This document shows, in pieces, positions 7,894 to 18,052 of a stretch of DNA of 64,000 nt. The DNA is from Mesorhizobium japonicum MAFF 303099 (GTDB taxonomy: Bacteria > Pseudomonadota > Alphaproteobacteria > Rhizobiales > Rhizobiaceae), in the NCBI RefSeq assembly GCF_000009625.1, contig NC_002678.2, positions 3,008,001-3,072,000 on the forward strand, in the 5' to 3' direction. Below the pieces are notes generated by a model, which made no database searches, was not told the DNA's origin, and worked only from the letters and a program-made list of their open reading frames with translations. Numbering within the stretch: the stretch's first letter is position 1; the number at the start of each line of letters is the position of its first letter. The position numbers and the translations under genes were made by a program.

Positions 7894-8166
7894 CTATCTG
7901 TCCAACACGGCGCGGATGGTTTCCATGGCGGTCACCAGCCGTCGCGAGACTTCCTTGTTGGCATCCTCCAGCCGTTCGGCGCGCGCTTCGGAATTGTCGA
8001 GTTCCTGCGCCAGCCTGGAGCGGTCGGCATTCATCCGCTGCACCTCGGCCTCGGCTTCCGAGTAATCGCGTTCATGCTCCAGCTTGGCCGCGACGGCGCT
8101 TTCCAGCCCCTCAATGGCCTTGCCCAGCCTGGCGATGACTTCCTTGAGCGTGGTTTCCCCGGTCAT
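7894..8166 (-). CDS. DUF4164 coiled-coil protein
   Basis: A 90-residue, almost wholly alpha-helical protein (heptad-like pattern through ERDYSEAEAEVQRMNADRSR and RAERLEDANKEVSRRL). This matches DUF4164, which in Rhizobiales sits directly upstream of zapA. A cell-division role is inferred only from that pairing. It is divergent from the transketolase gene across 262 bp. Confidence 0.8.
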   Translation of the reverse strand: MTGETTLKEVIARLGKAIEGLESAVAAKLEHERDYSEAEAEVQRMNADRSRLAQELDNSEARAERLEDANKEVSRRLVTAMETIRAVLDR

Positions 8167-8343
8167 GGCCTTCGTCCTGTGCCCTGCCCATCACCGAATC
8201 GTTCGCGTTCAGAACGCGTTATCCGTGAAACATTAGGCACCGGGTGAAGGCAACGTCAACAAAGCTCTCGCGACTGTCCCCCGCTAACGCTAATGTAGGG
8301 CCGCCGCCAGCATCACAAGACCGGCAAATCTGCGCCCGATTTG

Positions 8344-8371
8344 TTGACTAAAAGCCCGCGCCTGCTATGTG
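8344..8371 (+). promoter_or_regulatory. candidate sigma-70 promoter of tkt
   Basis: TTGACT (8344-8349), 16 bases, TATGTG (8366-8371), about 58 bases before the tkt ATG. The -35 hexamer is near consensus; the -10 is fair. It is the only good match in the divergent spacer. Confidence 0.45.
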
Positions 8372-8428
8372 TCGCGCACCTTTTCAAGGGCGCTCCCAAG
8401 CCCCCAAACCCCCACCTTTGGAGGAACC

Positions 8429-10420
8429 ATGACGTCGCGTGAACAACATGATCGGATGGCCAATGCGATCCGCTTTCTCTCCATGGATGCCGTCGAGAAG
8501 GCCCAGTCCGGCCATCCCGGCCTGCCCATGGGCTGCGCCGACATTGCAACGGTGCTGTTCACCCGCTTCCTGAAATACGATCCCAAAGCCCCGCACTGGC
8601 CCGACCGCGACCGCTTCATCCTGTCGGCTGGCCATGGCTCGATGCTGCTCTATTCGCTGCTGCATCTGACCGGCTACGAAGACATGACCATCGACCAGAT
8701 CAAGCACTTCCGCCAGCTCGGCTCCAAGACCGCCGGCCATCCCGAATACGGCCACGCCACCGGCATCGAGACGACGACCGGCCCGCTCGGCCAGGGCCTC
8801 GCCAATTCGGTTGGCTTCGCGCTCGGCGAGCGCATCATGAACGCCGCTTTCGGCAACGACCTCGTCAGCCACTACACCTATGTGCTGGCCGGCGACGGCT
8901 GCCTGATGGAGGGCGTTTCCCAGGAAGCCATTGCGCTGGCCGGGCATCTCAAGCTCAACAAGCTGATCGTCTTCTGGGACAACAACAACATCTCGATCGA
9001 CGGCCCGGTCTCGCTGGCCGACAACACCGACCAGGTTGCCCGTTTCCAGGCCTCCGGCTGGAACGCCAGCCATATCGACGGCACCGATCCGGAAGCCATC
9101 GCCTACGCCATCGAAGCCGCCCGCCATTCCGACAAGCCGACGATGATCGCCTGCAAGACGACCATCGGCTTCGGCGCGCCGACCAAGGCCGGCACCAACA
9201 AGGCACACGGTTCGCCGCTCGGCGCCGACGAGATCGCCGGTGCGCGCAAGTTCTTCAACTGGGAGTCGCCGCCCTTCGAGATTCCGGCCGACATCCTCGA
9301 TGCCTGGCGCACCGCCGGCAAGGCCGGAGCCAAGCCGCGCGCCGACTGGGAAGGCCGTCTCGCCAAGGCCGAGCCGAAGCTGAAGGCCGAGTTCGAGCGC
9401 CGGCTCGCCGGCAAGCTGCCGTCCAATTTCGACGCCGTCATCGCCGACTACAAGAAGAAGCTCTCGGCCGACAAGCCGAAGGTCGCCACCCGCAAATCGT
9501 CGGAAATGGCGCTTGAGGTCATCAACGGCGCCGTTCCGGAAACTATCGGCGGCTCCGCCGACCTGACCGGCTCCAACAACACCAAGACCAGCCAGACCAA
9601 GAACATCACGCCGGACGATTACGGCCAGCGCTATGTCCACTACGGCATCCGCGAGCACGGCATGGCGGCGGCCATCAACGGCCTGACGCTGCATGGCGGC
9701 CTCATCGCCTATGGCGGCACCTTCATGTGCTTCTCCGACTATGCTCGCCCGTCGATGCGGCTTTCCTCGCTGATGGGCATCCGCTCGATCTTCGTCATGA
9801 CCCATGATTCCATCGGTCTGGGCGAGGACGGCCCGACCCACCAGCCGGTCGAGCATCTGGCAGCGCTGCGCGCCATTCCCAACCACAATGTCTTCCGCCC
9901 GGCCGACGCCGTGGAAACCGCGGAATGCTGGCAGATCGCGCTCGAATCCGAAAAGACGCCGTCGACGCTGGCGCTGACCCGCCAGAACCTGCCGACGGTG
10001 CGCATCGAGCACTCGGCCAAGAACCTGAGCAGCCAGGGCGCTTACGAACTGGCCGCGGCCAGCGGCGAGGCGGCAGTGACGATCTTCGCCACCGGCTCCG
10101 AGGTCGAGATCGCACTCGGCGCCCGCGACCTGCTCGAGAAGCATGGCCACCCGACCCGCGTCGTGTCGGTGCCTTGCTTCGAGCTGTTCGACAAGCAGAG
10201 CGACGACTACCGCAAGAAGACGATCGGCAACGCGCCTATCAAGATGGCGATCGAGGCCGGCATCCGCCAGGGTTGGGACCATCTCATCGGCTCGGACGGC
10301 ATCTTCGTCGGCATGACCGGCTTCGGCGCCTCGGGCACGATCGAGCAGCTCTACCCGCATTTCGGCATCACCGCCGAGGCGGCGGCCAAGGCGGCGGAAG
10401 CCCGCCTGCACGCCAAGTAA
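8429..10420 (+). CDS. tkt: transketolase
   Basis: Thiamine-diphosphate enzyme of the pentose phosphate pathway that moves two-carbon units between sugar phosphates. The 663-residue length is normal. Seen: [14 protein letters not shown] near residue 27, the ThDP motif [13 protein letters not shown] (155-167) ending in DNNNISIDG (184-192), and the C-terminal half with [15 protein letters not shown]. Start at ATG 8429 has GGAGGA eight bases before it; the frame continues upstream without family similarity. It heads the cluster tkt, gap, antiporter, pgk, fba, all on the plus strand, which covers lower glycolysis/gluconeogenesis and the non-oxidative pentose phosphate branch. Confidence 0.96.
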   Translation: MTSREQHDRMANAIRFLSMDAVEKAQSGHPGLPMGCADIATVLFTRFLKYDPKAPHWPDRDRFILSAGHGSMLLYSLLHLTGYEDMTIDQIKHFRQLGSKTAGHPEYGHATGIETTTGPLGQGLANSVGFALGERIMNAAFGNDLVSHYTYVLAGDGCLMEGVSQEAIALAGHLKLNKLIVFWDNNNISIDGPVSLADNTDQVARFQASGWNASHIDGTDPEAIAYAIEAARHSDKPTMIACKTTIGFGAPTKAGTNKAHGSPLGADEIAGARKFFNWESPPFEIPADILDAWRTAGKAGAKPRADWEGRLAKAEPKLKAEFERRLAGKLPSNFDAVIADYKKKLSADKPKVATRKSSEMALEVINGAVPETIGGSADLTGSNNTKTSQTKNITPDDYGQRYVHYGIREHGMAAAINGLTLHGGLIAYGGTFMCFSDYARPSMRLSSLMGIRSIFVMTHDSIGLGEDGPTHQPVEHLAALRAIPNHNVFRPADAVETAECWQIALESEKTPSTLALTRQNLPTVRIEHSAKNLSSQGAYELAAASGEAAVTIFATGSEVEIALGARDLLEKHGHPTRVVSVPCFELFDKQSDDYRKKTIGNAPIKMAIEAGIRQGWDHLIGSDGIFVGMTGFGASGTIEQLYPHFGITAEAAAKAAEARLHAK

Positions 10421-10487
10421 GGCTCAGCATGCCGCCCAAAACTGTGTCGCGGTTTGGGATAATGGCATGCACAAAACAGAAATGCCC

Positions 10488-10518
10488 CCGGCGAAACCGC
10501 GCAAAGCGATTTCGCCGG
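10488..10518. repeat. small inverted repeat between tkt and gap
   Basis: Arms CCGGCGAAA (10488-10496) and TTTCGCCGG (10510-10518) are perfectly complementary, with an inner CGC/GCG pairing around GCAAA. No T-run follows, so it is not a standard terminator. It may be a processed extragenic palindrome or an mRNA-stabilising hairpin between tkt and gap. Confidence 0.5.
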
Positions 10519-10633
10519 ACTGGCCCAACCTAATCGATTTAAATCTGCGTCGCTGCGGCTGGATTCTTTGCCCATCCGCCGCTATGAAGCTGCGGACCCC
10601 ATCGTCAGCCTTCCAGCTCCCAGGGAGAGAAAA

Positions 10634-11644
10634 ATGACCGTCAGAGTTGCCATCAACGGATTCGGCCGCATCGGCCGCAACATCCTGCGCGCCATCCATG
10701 AATCCGGCCGCAAGGACATCGACGTCGTCGCCGTCAACGATCTCGGTCCGGTCGAGACCAATGCGCACCTGCTGCGCTACGACAGCGTGCACGGCCGCTT
10801 CCCGCATGAAGTGTCGGTTTCCGGCGACCAGATCACCGTCGGCAAGGAAAAGTTCAAGGTCACCGCCATCAAGGATCCGACGCAGCTGCCTTGGAAGGAG
10901 CTCGGTGTCGACATCGCGCTCGAATGCACCGGCATCTTCACCGCTCGGGACAAGGCCGCCTCGCACCTGACCGCCGGCGCCAAGCGCGTGCTGGTCTCGG
11001 CACCTGCCGATGGCGCCGACCTGACCGTGGTCTACGGCATCAACCACGACAAGCTGACCAAGGACCATATCGTCATCTCGAACGCGTCCTGCACCACCAA
11101 CTGCCTGGCGCCGCTGGCCGCCGTGCTGCATGAGACGGTCGGCATCGAAAAAGGCATGATGACGACGATCCACTCCTACACCGGCGACCAGCCGACGCTG
11201 GACACCATGCACAAGGATCTCTACCGCGCCCGTGCAGCGGCGCTGTCGCAGATCCCGACCTCGACCGGCGCGGCCAAGGCCATCGGCCTCGTGCTCCCCG
11301 ACCTCAAGGGCAAGCTCGACGGCATCTCGATCCGCGTGCCGACCCCGAACGTCTCGGTCGTCGACTTCAAGTTCATCGCCAAGCGCGCCACCACCGTGCA
11401 GGAAATCAACGAAGCGGTCATCGCCGCCTCCAATGGCAAGCTGAAGGGAATTCTCGGCGTCACCCATCACCCGAATGTCTCGATCGACTTCAACCATGAT
11501 CCGCGCTCCTCGATCATGGCGCTCGACCAGACCAAGGTGATGGACGGCAACTTCGTTTCGGTGCTGTCCTGGTACGACAATGAGTGGGGCTTCTCCAACC
11601 GCATGGGCGACACCGCCGTCGCCTTCGGCAAGACCATCGCCTGA
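10634..11644 (+). CDS. gap: glyceraldehyde-3-phosphate dehydrogenase, type I
   Basis: Phosphorylating NAD-dependent enzyme interconverting glyceraldehyde 3-phosphate and 1,3-bisphosphoglycerate. The 336-residue protein has the nucleotide-binding start VAINGFGRIGRNILRA, the catalytic motif SNASCTTNCLAP with Cys at 153, HSYTGDQPTLD, and the C-terminal SWYDNEWGFSNRM. ATG 10634 has GGGAGAG before it. It is followed by its own terminator at 11671, so gap and the downstream antiporter are separate units although on the same strand. Confidence 0.96.
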   Translation: MTVRVAINGFGRIGRNILRAIHESGRKDIDVVAVNDLGPVETNAHLLRYDSVHGRFPHEVSVSGDQITVGKEKFKVTAIKDPTQLPWKELGVDIALECTGIFTARDKAASHLTAGAKRVLVSAPADGADLTVVYGINHDKLTKDHIVISNASCTTNCLAPLAAVLHETVGIEKGMMTTIHSYTGDQPTLDTMHKDLYRARAAALSQIPTSTGAAKAIGLVLPDLKGKLDGISIRVPTPNVSVVDFKFIAKRATTVQEINEAVIAASNGKLKGILGVTHHPNVSIDFNHDPRSSIMALDQTKVMDGNFVSVLSWYDNEWGFSNRMGDTAVAFGKTIA

Positions 11645-11670
11645 TCGAAGACTACCTTCTCGAGACCTGA

Positions 11671-11697
11671 AACGCCCGGCTTCGTCCGGGCGTTTTT
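11671..11697 (+). terminator. rho-independent terminator of gap
   Basis: Arms CGCCCGG (11673-11679) and CCGGGCG (11686-11692), extended by AA/TT, loop CTTCGT, then TTTTT (11693-11697), 27 bases after the gap stop. Confidence 0.9.
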
Positions 11698-11838
11698 CAT
11701 TTGCCGGAGCAGCAACGCCAGTTGCCGGAAAATCAGCGGCATAGGGCAAAAAACCACCCTCCCGCCTTGCACTGGCCATGCCTTCGCCCCACTCTCCCGT
11801 AAATCGATAGAAAGAGGAATTCGAGGGGCAAATCACGG

Positions 11839-13722
11839 ATGGAGCATGCGATCTATCTCGTTACGCTGGTCGGCACGGCGCTCGTTGTCGCCGCCGCGTT
11901 TTCGAGCCTGATCGCCTTCCGCTTCGGTGCCCCCCTCCTGCTGCTCTTTCTCTGCATCGGGCTCGCCACCGGAACCGATGGCCTCGGCATAGAATTCGAC
12001 AATGCCCGCATCGCCTATTTTGCCGGCTCACTGGCTCTCGCCGTCATCCTGTTCGATTCCGGCTTCGGCACGCCGCTCAACGCCTTGCGGCAGGCGGCCG
12101 GCCCGGCGCTGTCGCTGGCGACCTTCGGCGTGCTTCTCACCACCGGCCTGTTCGGCGCCGCGGCCTACTATCTGCTTGACCTCACCTGGCTGGAATCCTT
12201 CCTGCTCGGCGCCGCCGTCGCTTCGACCGACGCCGCGGCGGTGTTCTTCCTGCTGCGCGCCGGCGAGATCAATCTGCGTGAGCGTGTGCGCTCGACGCTC
12301 GAGGTGGAATCCGGCACCAACGACCCGATCGCCATCTTCCTGACCATCACCCTCGTCGAGGTCATCGCCGCCCACGCCAACCCCGAAACCAATGTCCTGG
12401 TCACCAACCTGATCCTCGGCTTCCTCGTCAATATGGGCCTTGGCGCCGTCGTCGGCGCGCTCGGTGGCCTTGCCATCGTGCGTCTCGTCGACCGGCTCAA
12501 TCTCGACCACGGCCTGCTGCCGATCTTCGTGCTGACCCTGTCACTGATGGTCTTCGCCGCCGCCGGCGCCATCGGCGGCTCGGGCTTCCTGGCGGTCTAT
12601 ATCGCCGGCCTCATTGCCGGCAATTCCGACATCCGCGCCGTCACCATCCTCAAGCGCTTCCAGGACGGCATGTCGTGGCTGGCGCAGATCATCATGTTCC
12701 TGATCCTCGGCCTGTTCGCCACCCCCTCGCAATTTCCGGCGATCATGGTGCCGGCGATAGCGCTTGGCCTGTTCCTGATGTTTGTCGCCCGCCCGATCGC
12801 TGTCTGGCTCTGCCTGATCCCGTTCCGCCTGCCGCGCCCCGAAGTCGCCTTCGTCTCCTGGGTCGGCCTGCGCGGCGCCGTCTCGATCCTGCTCGCCATC
12901 ACACCGCTGCTCGGCGGGCTGGAGAACGGCCGCACCATCTTCAACGCCGCCTTCATCATCGTACTGGTGTCGCTGGTCATCCAGGGCTGGACCGTCGGAC
13001 CGCTGGCGCGTCGCCTCGGTCTCATCGTGCCGGCGCGCCTTGGACCGCTGGACAAGGTCGAGCTGGAATTGCCGGGCTCCGCCCATCACGAGCTTCTCGC
13101 CTATCGCGTGGCGCATGGCAGCCCGGTGGCGCGCGGCGAGCGCATTCCGCGTTGGGCGCGGCCCTCGCTGGTGCTGCGCGACGGCCGCTCGATGCGCTTT
13201 CAGGACATGGGCCGGCTCGCCGCCGGCGACCAGGTCTACATCTTCGTGCCGGACCGCTACCCGCGCCTGCTCGACAAGCTGTTCGCCAGCCGCGCGGTGG
13301 TCGACCCGGAAGACGCCGATTTCTTCGGCGCCTTCGCCGTCGACCCGGCGCGCGCCGCGGCCGAATTGGAGGCAGCGTACGCGCCGGGTCTGACCGAGGC
13401 GGAGCAGAAGCTCACCGTCGGCGCGCTGGTCACGGCGCGGCTTGGCGGCCATGCCGAATACGCCGATCGCGTGCTGATCGGCTCGATCGAGCTGATCGTC
13501 AGGGATGTCGACGACAAGGGCAGGATCACGGGTCTCGGTCTTTCCTTCGAGCCGACCGCGCCGGTGGCGCGGGTGCCGGTGTTCCTGAGCGCCGGCGAGA
13601 TGGGCGACCGCCTCGGCGCCTTCATCCGCAATTGGCGCAAGCCGACCGAGACGCAGGAAGCGGCAGCACAGGCCGAAGACGCCCCCAAGCCGCCGGTTGA
13701 AAAAGCCACGACCGGGAGCTGA
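11839..13722 (+). CDS. potassium/proton antiporter, CPA1 family (NhaP2/CvrA type)
   Basis: Inner-membrane cation/proton exchanger. The 627-residue protein begins with about 12 hydrophobic spans (to about residue 390), including the CPA1 signature [13 protein letters not shown] in the fourth to fifth span region and [12 protein letters not shown] with the paired Asn-Asp of the ion site. After the membrane part follow a TrkA-C-like domain (about 400-480, ending [10 protein letters not shown]) and a CorC/HlyC-like C-terminal domain, the layout of NhaP2/CvrA proteins that exchange K+ (or Na+) for H+. The last 30 residues are Ala/Glu/Pro-rich. It is inserted between gap and pgk; whether it is cotranscribed with pgk is unclear because 158 bp with a promoter-like sequence separate them. 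Confidence 0.88.
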   Translation: MEHAIYLVTLVGTALVVAAAFSSLIAFRFGAPLLLLFLCIGLATGTDGLGIEFDNARIAYFAGSLALAVILFDSGFGTPLNALRQAAGPALSLATFGVLLTTGLFGAAAYYLLDLTWLESFLLGAAVASTDAAAVFFLLRAGEINLRERVRSTLEVESGTNDPIAIFLTITLVEVIAAHANPETNVLVTNLILGFLVNMGLGAVVGALGGLAIVRLVDRLNLDHGLLPIFVLTLSLMVFAAAGAIGGSGFLAVYIAGLIAGNSDIRAVTILKRFQDGMSWLAQIIMFLILGLFATPSQFPAIMVPAIALGLFLMFVARPIAVWLCLIPFRLPRPEVAFVSWVGLRGAVSILLAITPLLGGLENGRTIFNAAFIIVLVSLVIQGWTVGPLARRLGLIVPARLGPLDKVELELPGSAHHELLAYRVAHGSPVARGERIPRWARPSLVLRDGRSMRFQDMGRLAAGDQVYIFVPDRYPRLLDKLFASRAVVDPEDADFFGAFAVDPARAAAELEAAYAPGLTEAEQKLTVGALVTARLGGHAEYADRVLIGSIELIVRDVDDKGRITGLGLSFEPTAPVARVPVFLSAGEMGDRLGAFIRNWRKPTETQEAAAQAEDAPKPPVEKATTGS

Positions 13723-13821
13723 GAAGGGCGATCGCTGGCCCTGCCCCGTCATCACCGGGCGATGTTCACGGACTATGTTCCTGCCCGCCTGAAAATTTCG
13801 CATCGCGTCGCGGCCAAAGCC

Positions 13822-13849
13822 TTGCATCGTCACCGATGCGGGGTATGGT
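13822..13849 (+). promoter_or_regulatory. candidate promoter of pgk
   Basis: TTGCAT (13822-13827), 16-base spacer, TATGGT (13844-13849), 31 bases before the pgk ATG. Each hexamer matches consensus at four of six bases, so this is a weak prediction. Confidence 0.3.
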
Positions 13850-13880
13850 CCCGGCGATTTTCCCGAGGAAAGGAACCCGC

Positions 13881-15077
13881 ATGGCCGCCTTCAAGACACT
13901 GGACGATATCGGCAACATCAGCGGCAAGCGCGTGCTGGTGCGCGTCGACCTCAACGTTCCCGTCGCCGACGGCAAGGTCACCGACGCCACCCGCATCGAA
14001 CGCATCGCGCCGACCATCGCCGAACTGTCGGGCAAGGGCGCCAAGGTCATCCTGCTCGCCCATTTCGGCCGGCCCAAGGATGGGCCATCCCCGGAATTCT
14101 CGCTGGAGCCGATCGCCAGGGCGACGGCCGAGGTGCTCGGCCGTCCCGTCGGCTTTGCCTCGGATTGCGTCGGCGACATGGCGGGAAGTGCTGTCGCGGC
14201 CATGAACAAGGGTGACGTGCTGCTCTTCGAAAATACCCGTTTCTACAAGGCCGAGGAGAAGAACGACCCGGCCTTCAGCGAGCGGCTCGCCGCCAATGGC
14301 GACATTTTCGTCAACGACGCCTTTTCCGCGGCGCACCGCGCCCACTCTTCCACAGAGGGGCTGGCGCGTCTGTTGCCTTCCTTTGCTGGCCGCACCATGC
14401 AGGCCGAGCTCGAAGCGCTGGAGAAGGGCCTGGGCAACCCGGTCCGCCCGGTCGTGGCGATCGTCGGCGGCGCCAAGGTCTCGACCAAGATCGACCTGCT
14501 GATGAACCTGGTGAAGAAGGTCGACGCGCTGGTCATCGGCGGCGGCATGGCCAACACCTTCCTTGCCGCGCGCGGCACCGATGTCGGCAAGTCGCTGTGC
14601 GAGCATGATCTTGCCCCCACCGCCAAGCAGATCATGATCGAGGCCGCCGAGGCCGGCTGCGCCATCATCCTGCCGGTCGACGGTGTCGTCGCCAAGGAAT
14701 TCAAGGCGGGCGCCGCCTGCGAGACCGTCGCCATCTCCGACGTGCCGGCCGATGGCATGATCCTGGATGTCGGCGAAAAGACCGTGAAGACGATCGGCGA
14801 ATGGATCGACCGCGCCGCGACACTGGTCTGGAACGGCCCGCTTGGCGCCTTCGAGATCGAGCCGTTCGATCACGCCACGGTGGCGGCGGCAAAACACGCG
14901 GCCGCGCGCACCAAGGCCGGCAAGCTGGTCTCCGTTGCGGGTGGCGGCGACACGGTGGCGGCGCTCAACCACGCCGGCGTCGCCGACGACTTCACCTATG
15001 TCTCTACCGCCGGCGGCGCCTTCCTGGAATGGATGGAAGGCAAGCCTCTGCCAGGCGTCGACGTGCTGAAGCGCTGA
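13881..15077 (+). CDS. pgk: phosphoglycerate kinase
   Basis: Transfers phosphate between 1,3-bisphosphoglycerate and ADP. The 398-residue protein has the substrate-binding motif [16 protein letters not shown] near the N-terminus, the HFGRPK segment, the hinge and ATP-site region [14 protein letters not shown], and the C-terminal [10 protein letters not shown] loop. Start ATG 13881 is preceded by AGGAAAGGAA; the upstream frame to 13836 adds no family residues. Follows the antiporter and precedes fba, from which 115 bp separate it. Confidence 0.96.
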   Translation: MAAFKTLDDIGNISGKRVLVRVDLNVPVADGKVTDATRIERIAPTIAELSGKGAKVILLAHFGRPKDGPSPEFSLEPIARATAEVLGRPVGFASDCVGDMAGSAVAAMNKGDVLLFENTRFYKAEEKNDPAFSERLAANGDIFVNDAFSAAHRAHSSTEGLARLLPSFAGRTMQAELEALEKGLGNPVRPVVAIVGGAKVSTKIDLLMNLVKKVDALVIGGGMANTFLAARGTDVGKSLCEHDLAPTAKQIMIEAAEAGCAIILPVDGVVAKEFKAGAACETVAISDVPADGMILDVGEKTVKTIGEWIDRAATLVWNGPLGAFEIEPFDHATVAAAKHAAARTKAGKLVSVAGGGDTVAALNHAGVADDFTYVSTAGGAFLEWMEGKPLPGVDVLKR

Positions 15078-15192
15078 GGCGCGATCAACACAAAGAGGCG
15101 CCCGGGACTTTCAATCGATTCGAGCTTTCCGATGCCATTCCTTTGGCGGTAGATTTCCGTTAAGCGCGGAACGAACCCTTTTCAGGAGAAGC

Positions 15193-16221
15193 ATGATGAG
15201 CGAACGTCTCGAAGACATTGCCGCCGCGATCGTGGCCAACGGCAAGGGCCTGCTGGCCGCCGACGAAAGTTCCGGCACCATCAAGAAGCGTTTCGACGTC
15301 ATCGGCGTCGAATCGACCGCCGACAGCCGCCGCGACTATCGCGAGATGATGTTCCGCGCCAGGGACGCGATGACCAAGTACATTTCCGGCGTCATCCTCT
15401 ATGACGAGACCATCCGCCAGAAGGCCGCCGACGGCACGCCTCTGGTCGACATCATCAAGGCATCAGGCGCCATCCCCGGCATCAAGGTCGATGCCGGCGC
15501 CAAGCCGCTGGCCGGCTTTCCCGGCGACACTGTCACCGAGGGCCTCGACGGCCTGCGCGAGCGGCTTGCCGACTATTACAAGCTCGGCGCCCGCTTCGCC
15601 AAATGGCGCGCGGTGATCGACATCGACACCGGCAAGGGCGTGCCCTCGGCCAATTCGATCAACTCGAACACCCACGCGCTCGCCCGCTATGCCGCCCTTT
15701 GCCAGGAAGCCGGCATCGTGCCGATCGTCGAGCCGGAAGTGCTGATGGACGGCGCCCACGACATCGGCACCTGCTACGACGTCTCGAAGGCGACGCTGAT
15801 CAAGCTTTATGATGAACTCCATGCGGCGCGCGTCGTCCTCGAAGGCACGATCCTGAAGCCCAACATGGTGCTGTCGGGCAAGAAGTCGGGCACTGTGGAC
15901 AGTCCCGAAAAGGTCGCCGAGATGACCATAAAACTGTTCCGCGAGACGGTGCCGGCGGCGGTCCCGGGCATCGCCTTCCTCTCCGGCGGCCAGGAGGACG
16001 AGGAGGCGACCGCCAACCTCAACGCCATCAACGCCATCGGCCCGCACCCGTGGAAGCTGACCTTCTCCTATGGCCGCGCGCTGCAGGCCGCTCCACAGAA
16101 GGCATGGAGCGGCAAGGCGTCGAACGTCGCCGCCGGTCAGGCCGCCTTCACCCATCGCGCCCACATGAACTATCTGGCGGCGCTCGGAAAATGGAAGGCA
16201 AGCCTCGAACAGGCCGCCTGA
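15193..16221 (+). CDS. fructose-bisphosphate aldolase, class I
   Basis: Schiff-base aldolase cleaving fructose 1,6-bisphosphate. The 342-residue product shows GLLAADESSGTIKKRF (about 19-34), AKWRAVIDI and the active-site segment EGTILKPNMV (217-226), where Lys 222 forms the imine, then GIAFLSGGQ. This is the metal-independent class I enzyme, found in several rhizobia in place of or beside class II. Two ATGs are adjacent (15193 and 15196) behind AGGAG; either may be used. The gene ends the carbon cluster, with its own terminator at 16245. Confidence 0.94.
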   Translation: MMSERLEDIAAAIVANGKGLLAADESSGTIKKRFDVIGVESTADSRRDYREMMFRARDAMTKYISGVILYDETIRQKAADGTPLVDIIKASGAIPGIKVDAGAKPLAGFPGDTVTEGLDGLRERLADYYKLGARFAKWRAVIDIDTGKGVPSANSINSNTHALARYAALCQEAGIVPIVEPEVLMDGAHDIGTCYDVSKATLIKLYDELHAARVVLEGTILKPNMVLSGKKSGTVDSPEKVAEMTIKLFRETVPAAVPGIAFLSGGQEDEEATANLNAINAIGPHPWKLTFSYGRALQAAPQKAWSGKASNVAAGQAAFTHRAHMNYLAALGKWKASLEQAA

Positions 16222-16244
16222 GCACAGCGCTTCCGTCATCGTTC

Positions 16245-16272
16245 AAACCCGGGCCAATGCGCCCGGGTTTTT
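16245..16272 (+). terminator. rho-independent terminator of fba
   Basis: Perfect 10-bp arms AAACCCGGGC (16245-16254) and GCCCGGGTTT (16261-16270) with loop CAATGC and a run of five T ending at 16272. Confidence 0.9.
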
Positions 16273-16388
16273 GTTGTCTGCGATTTGGGGGAAGACCTCT
16301 TCATCCCTATTTCCTCTGGGCGTTGCCGGCGATGTCGGTTTGCGCTCGTCCCGAACGTCCTTGGGATGAGAGAGACAGGGAGAGGTTC

Positions 16389-17126
16389 ATGCATCGCAAC
16401 AAGGTCGTTTCACGCGAAGACTGGTTCCAGGCGCACAAGGCGCATCTGGCGCGTGAGAAGGAACTGACGCGGTTGCGCGAACGTGTTGCGGCCGAGCGGC
16501 GGGAACTGCCCTGGCTGAAAGTAAGGAAGGACTACGTCTTTGAGACGGAGCAAGGGCCGAAGAAACTGGCCGAGCTTTTCGCCAACCGCAGCCAGTTGAT
16601 CGTCTACCACTTCGTGTTCGCGCCAGGTTCCACCCATCACTGCGAAAGCTGTGCCTTCGTCGCCGACCATATGGACGGCGCCAACCGGCATCTCAGGCAT
16701 CATGACGTGTCGCTTGTCACCATATCACGGGCGCCGCTCGTCGAGCTGCTGCCCTACAAGCAGCGCATGGGCTGGACATTCGACTGGGTGTCTTCCTATG
16801 CGTCGGACTTCAACTTCGATATGCAGGTGTCCTTCACCGACAGACAGATCGCATCCGGCGAAGCGGTCTACAATTTCGAAACACCGGTGCTGACGTCGAA
16901 GGACCTGCCCGGCACCACCGTCTTCTACAAGGGCGAAACCGGTGACATCTTTCTGACCTTCATGTCACGCGCCCGCGGCAGCGAGCAGTTCATCGGCGCC
17001 TACCAGTACCTCGACATTGCACCGAAAGGTCGTGACGAGACCGGTCCATACGGGACCTTCATGGACTGGGTGCGGCTGCACGATGAATATGGCAACAGGT
17101 CGCAACGGGACGATGTATGCCCTTAG
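16389..17126 (+). CDS. DUF899 thioredoxin-like protein
   Basis: A 245-residue member of the DUF899 family, a thioredoxin-fold group of unknown reaction. Seen: N-terminal VVSREDWFQAHKAHLAREK, the LPWLKVRKDYVFE strand, the motif HHCESCAFVADH with Cys at 85 and 88 (a CxxC-type pair), RAPLVELLPYKQRMGW and the C-terminal YLDIAPKGRDE. Start at ATG 16389, where MHRNKV begins family-like sequence, behind GGGAGAGG. The stop codon lies inside the left boundary of an extragenic repeat (17123-17227). Likely a redox or detoxification protein, by fold only. Confidence 0.85.
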   Translation: MHRNKVVSREDWFQAHKAHLAREKELTRLRERVAAERRELPWLKVRKDYVFETEQGPKKLAELFANRSQLIVYHFVFAPGSTHHCESCAFVADHMDGANRHLRHHDVSLVTISRAPLVELLPYKQRMGWTFDWVSSYASDFNFDMQVSFTDRQIASGEAVYNFETPVLTSKDLPGTTVFYKGETGDIFLTFMSRARGSEQFIGAYQYLDIAPKGRDETGPYGTFMDWVRLHDEYGNRSQRDDVCP

Positions 17127-17227
17127 AGCAATTCCAGGAAAAGTGTGAGCGGTTTTCCGTTCGGAATTGCGTCAAAACAAAGAGTTAGAGTGGTTCGCCG
17201 TTTCCATGAAACGGTGGACCGCTCTAA
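17123..17227. repeat. 105-bp extragenic palindromic element
   Basis: The element is bounded by TTAGAGC (17123-17129) and its reverse complement GCTCTAA (17221-17227). Inside are two hairpins: GCAATTCC/GGAATTGC (17128-17135 with 17163-17170) containing GGAAAA/TTTTCC, and a longer imperfect stem from TTAGAGTGG to the end around CATG (GTTTC/GAAAC). I recall near-identical elements in many intergenic regions of Mesorhizobium genomes, so this is probably a dispersed repeat. It overlaps the stop codon of the DUF899 gene. Confidence 0.75.
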
Positions 17228-17310
17228 GGAACCGGCCGGCGATGCAAGGATCCGTTCACCTCGGCCCAAACATGCGCTAAGCCTGCCACAGATCATTCCA
17301 CGGTTCCGCC

Positions 17311-18024
17311 ATGCGCTTCCCGGCCTTTCTCACCTGGCTCGCCTTCCCCGTCTATGTCTGGCAGGGGCTCGGCGTACGCCGCCGCACCACGCGCATGCTG
17401 CCGGCACAGGGACCGGTCATGCACGATCTCGCCGGCAAGGCGCCTGATATCTCGCTTCTGGTGCTGGGCGACTCCTCGGCCGCCTCGGTCGGCATCGGCA
17501 ATTCCGAGGACGGGCTTGCCGCGCAGCTCGCTGTGCTGATCTCGCAGCACACCGGCCGCGCCGTGCGCTGGCGCGCCGCCGGCTTCAATTCGGCGACGTC
17601 GGGCCAGATCCGCGACCATGTCCTGCCCAATCTGTCGGCCGACCCATGGACGCATATCGTGCTTGCCATCGGCACCAACGACACCAAGAATTTTCATTCG
17701 GTGCCGCGCTTCAAGAAGGAGTTCGGCGGCCTGCTCTACGGCCTGCGCGCCAAATGGCCGGAAGCGCGGGTGGTGTGGTCGCCCGTGCTGGAGTTCACGC
17801 GGGCGCCGGCCATGCCGCCCCTGCTCGGCAAGATCCTCGAGATCCGCGCCACCGCGATGAACCGGATGGGCGAACGGCTCTGCCTGGAGCGCGGCGCGGT
17901 GCCGGCCCCACGCCTGCCGATCACCAATCCGGAACAAGGTTTCGCCTCGGACGGCTTCCACGCCTCGGAGGCGGGCTACCGCGCCTGGGCCGAGCATCTC
18001 GTCGGCCTGGTGCTCGCCAGCTGA
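17311..18024 (+). CDS. SGNH/GDSL-family hydrolase
   Basis: A 237-residue esterase/lipase-type hydrolase. Block I is LVLGDSSAASVGIG with the nucleophile Ser at 55; block III is IGTNDTKNF (GTND at 121-124); the C-terminal block V reads SDGFHASEAGYRAWA, holding the Asp-x-x-His dyad. The N-terminus (MRFPAFLTWLAFPVYVWQG) is hydrophobic and may be a signal anchor, so the enzyme could face the periplasm. Substrate unknown. Confidence 0.85.
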   Translation: MRFPAFLTWLAFPVYVWQGLGVRRRTTRMLPAQGPVMHDLAGKAPDISLLVLGDSSAASVGIGNSEDGLAAQLAVLISQHTGRAVRWRAAGFNSATSGQIRDHVLPNLSADPWTHIVLAIGTNDTKNFHSVPRFKKEFGGLLYGLRAKWPEARVVWSPVLEFTRAPAMPPLLGKILEIRATAMNRMGERLCLERGAVPAPRLPITNPEQGFASDGFHASEAGYRAWAEHLVGLVLAS

Positions 18025-18052
18025 ACACCGACGGCCGATACGGCTTGCAGAC

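Noticed and set aside
8384..10411. 675-codon open frame antisense to tkt
   Set aside because: GC-rich third positions keep the opposite strand open; it has no ribosome site and lies wholly under a certain transketolase gene.
10424..11836. 470-codon open frame antisense to gap
   Set aside because: Shadow frame of gap; no ribosome site and no recognisable protein features.
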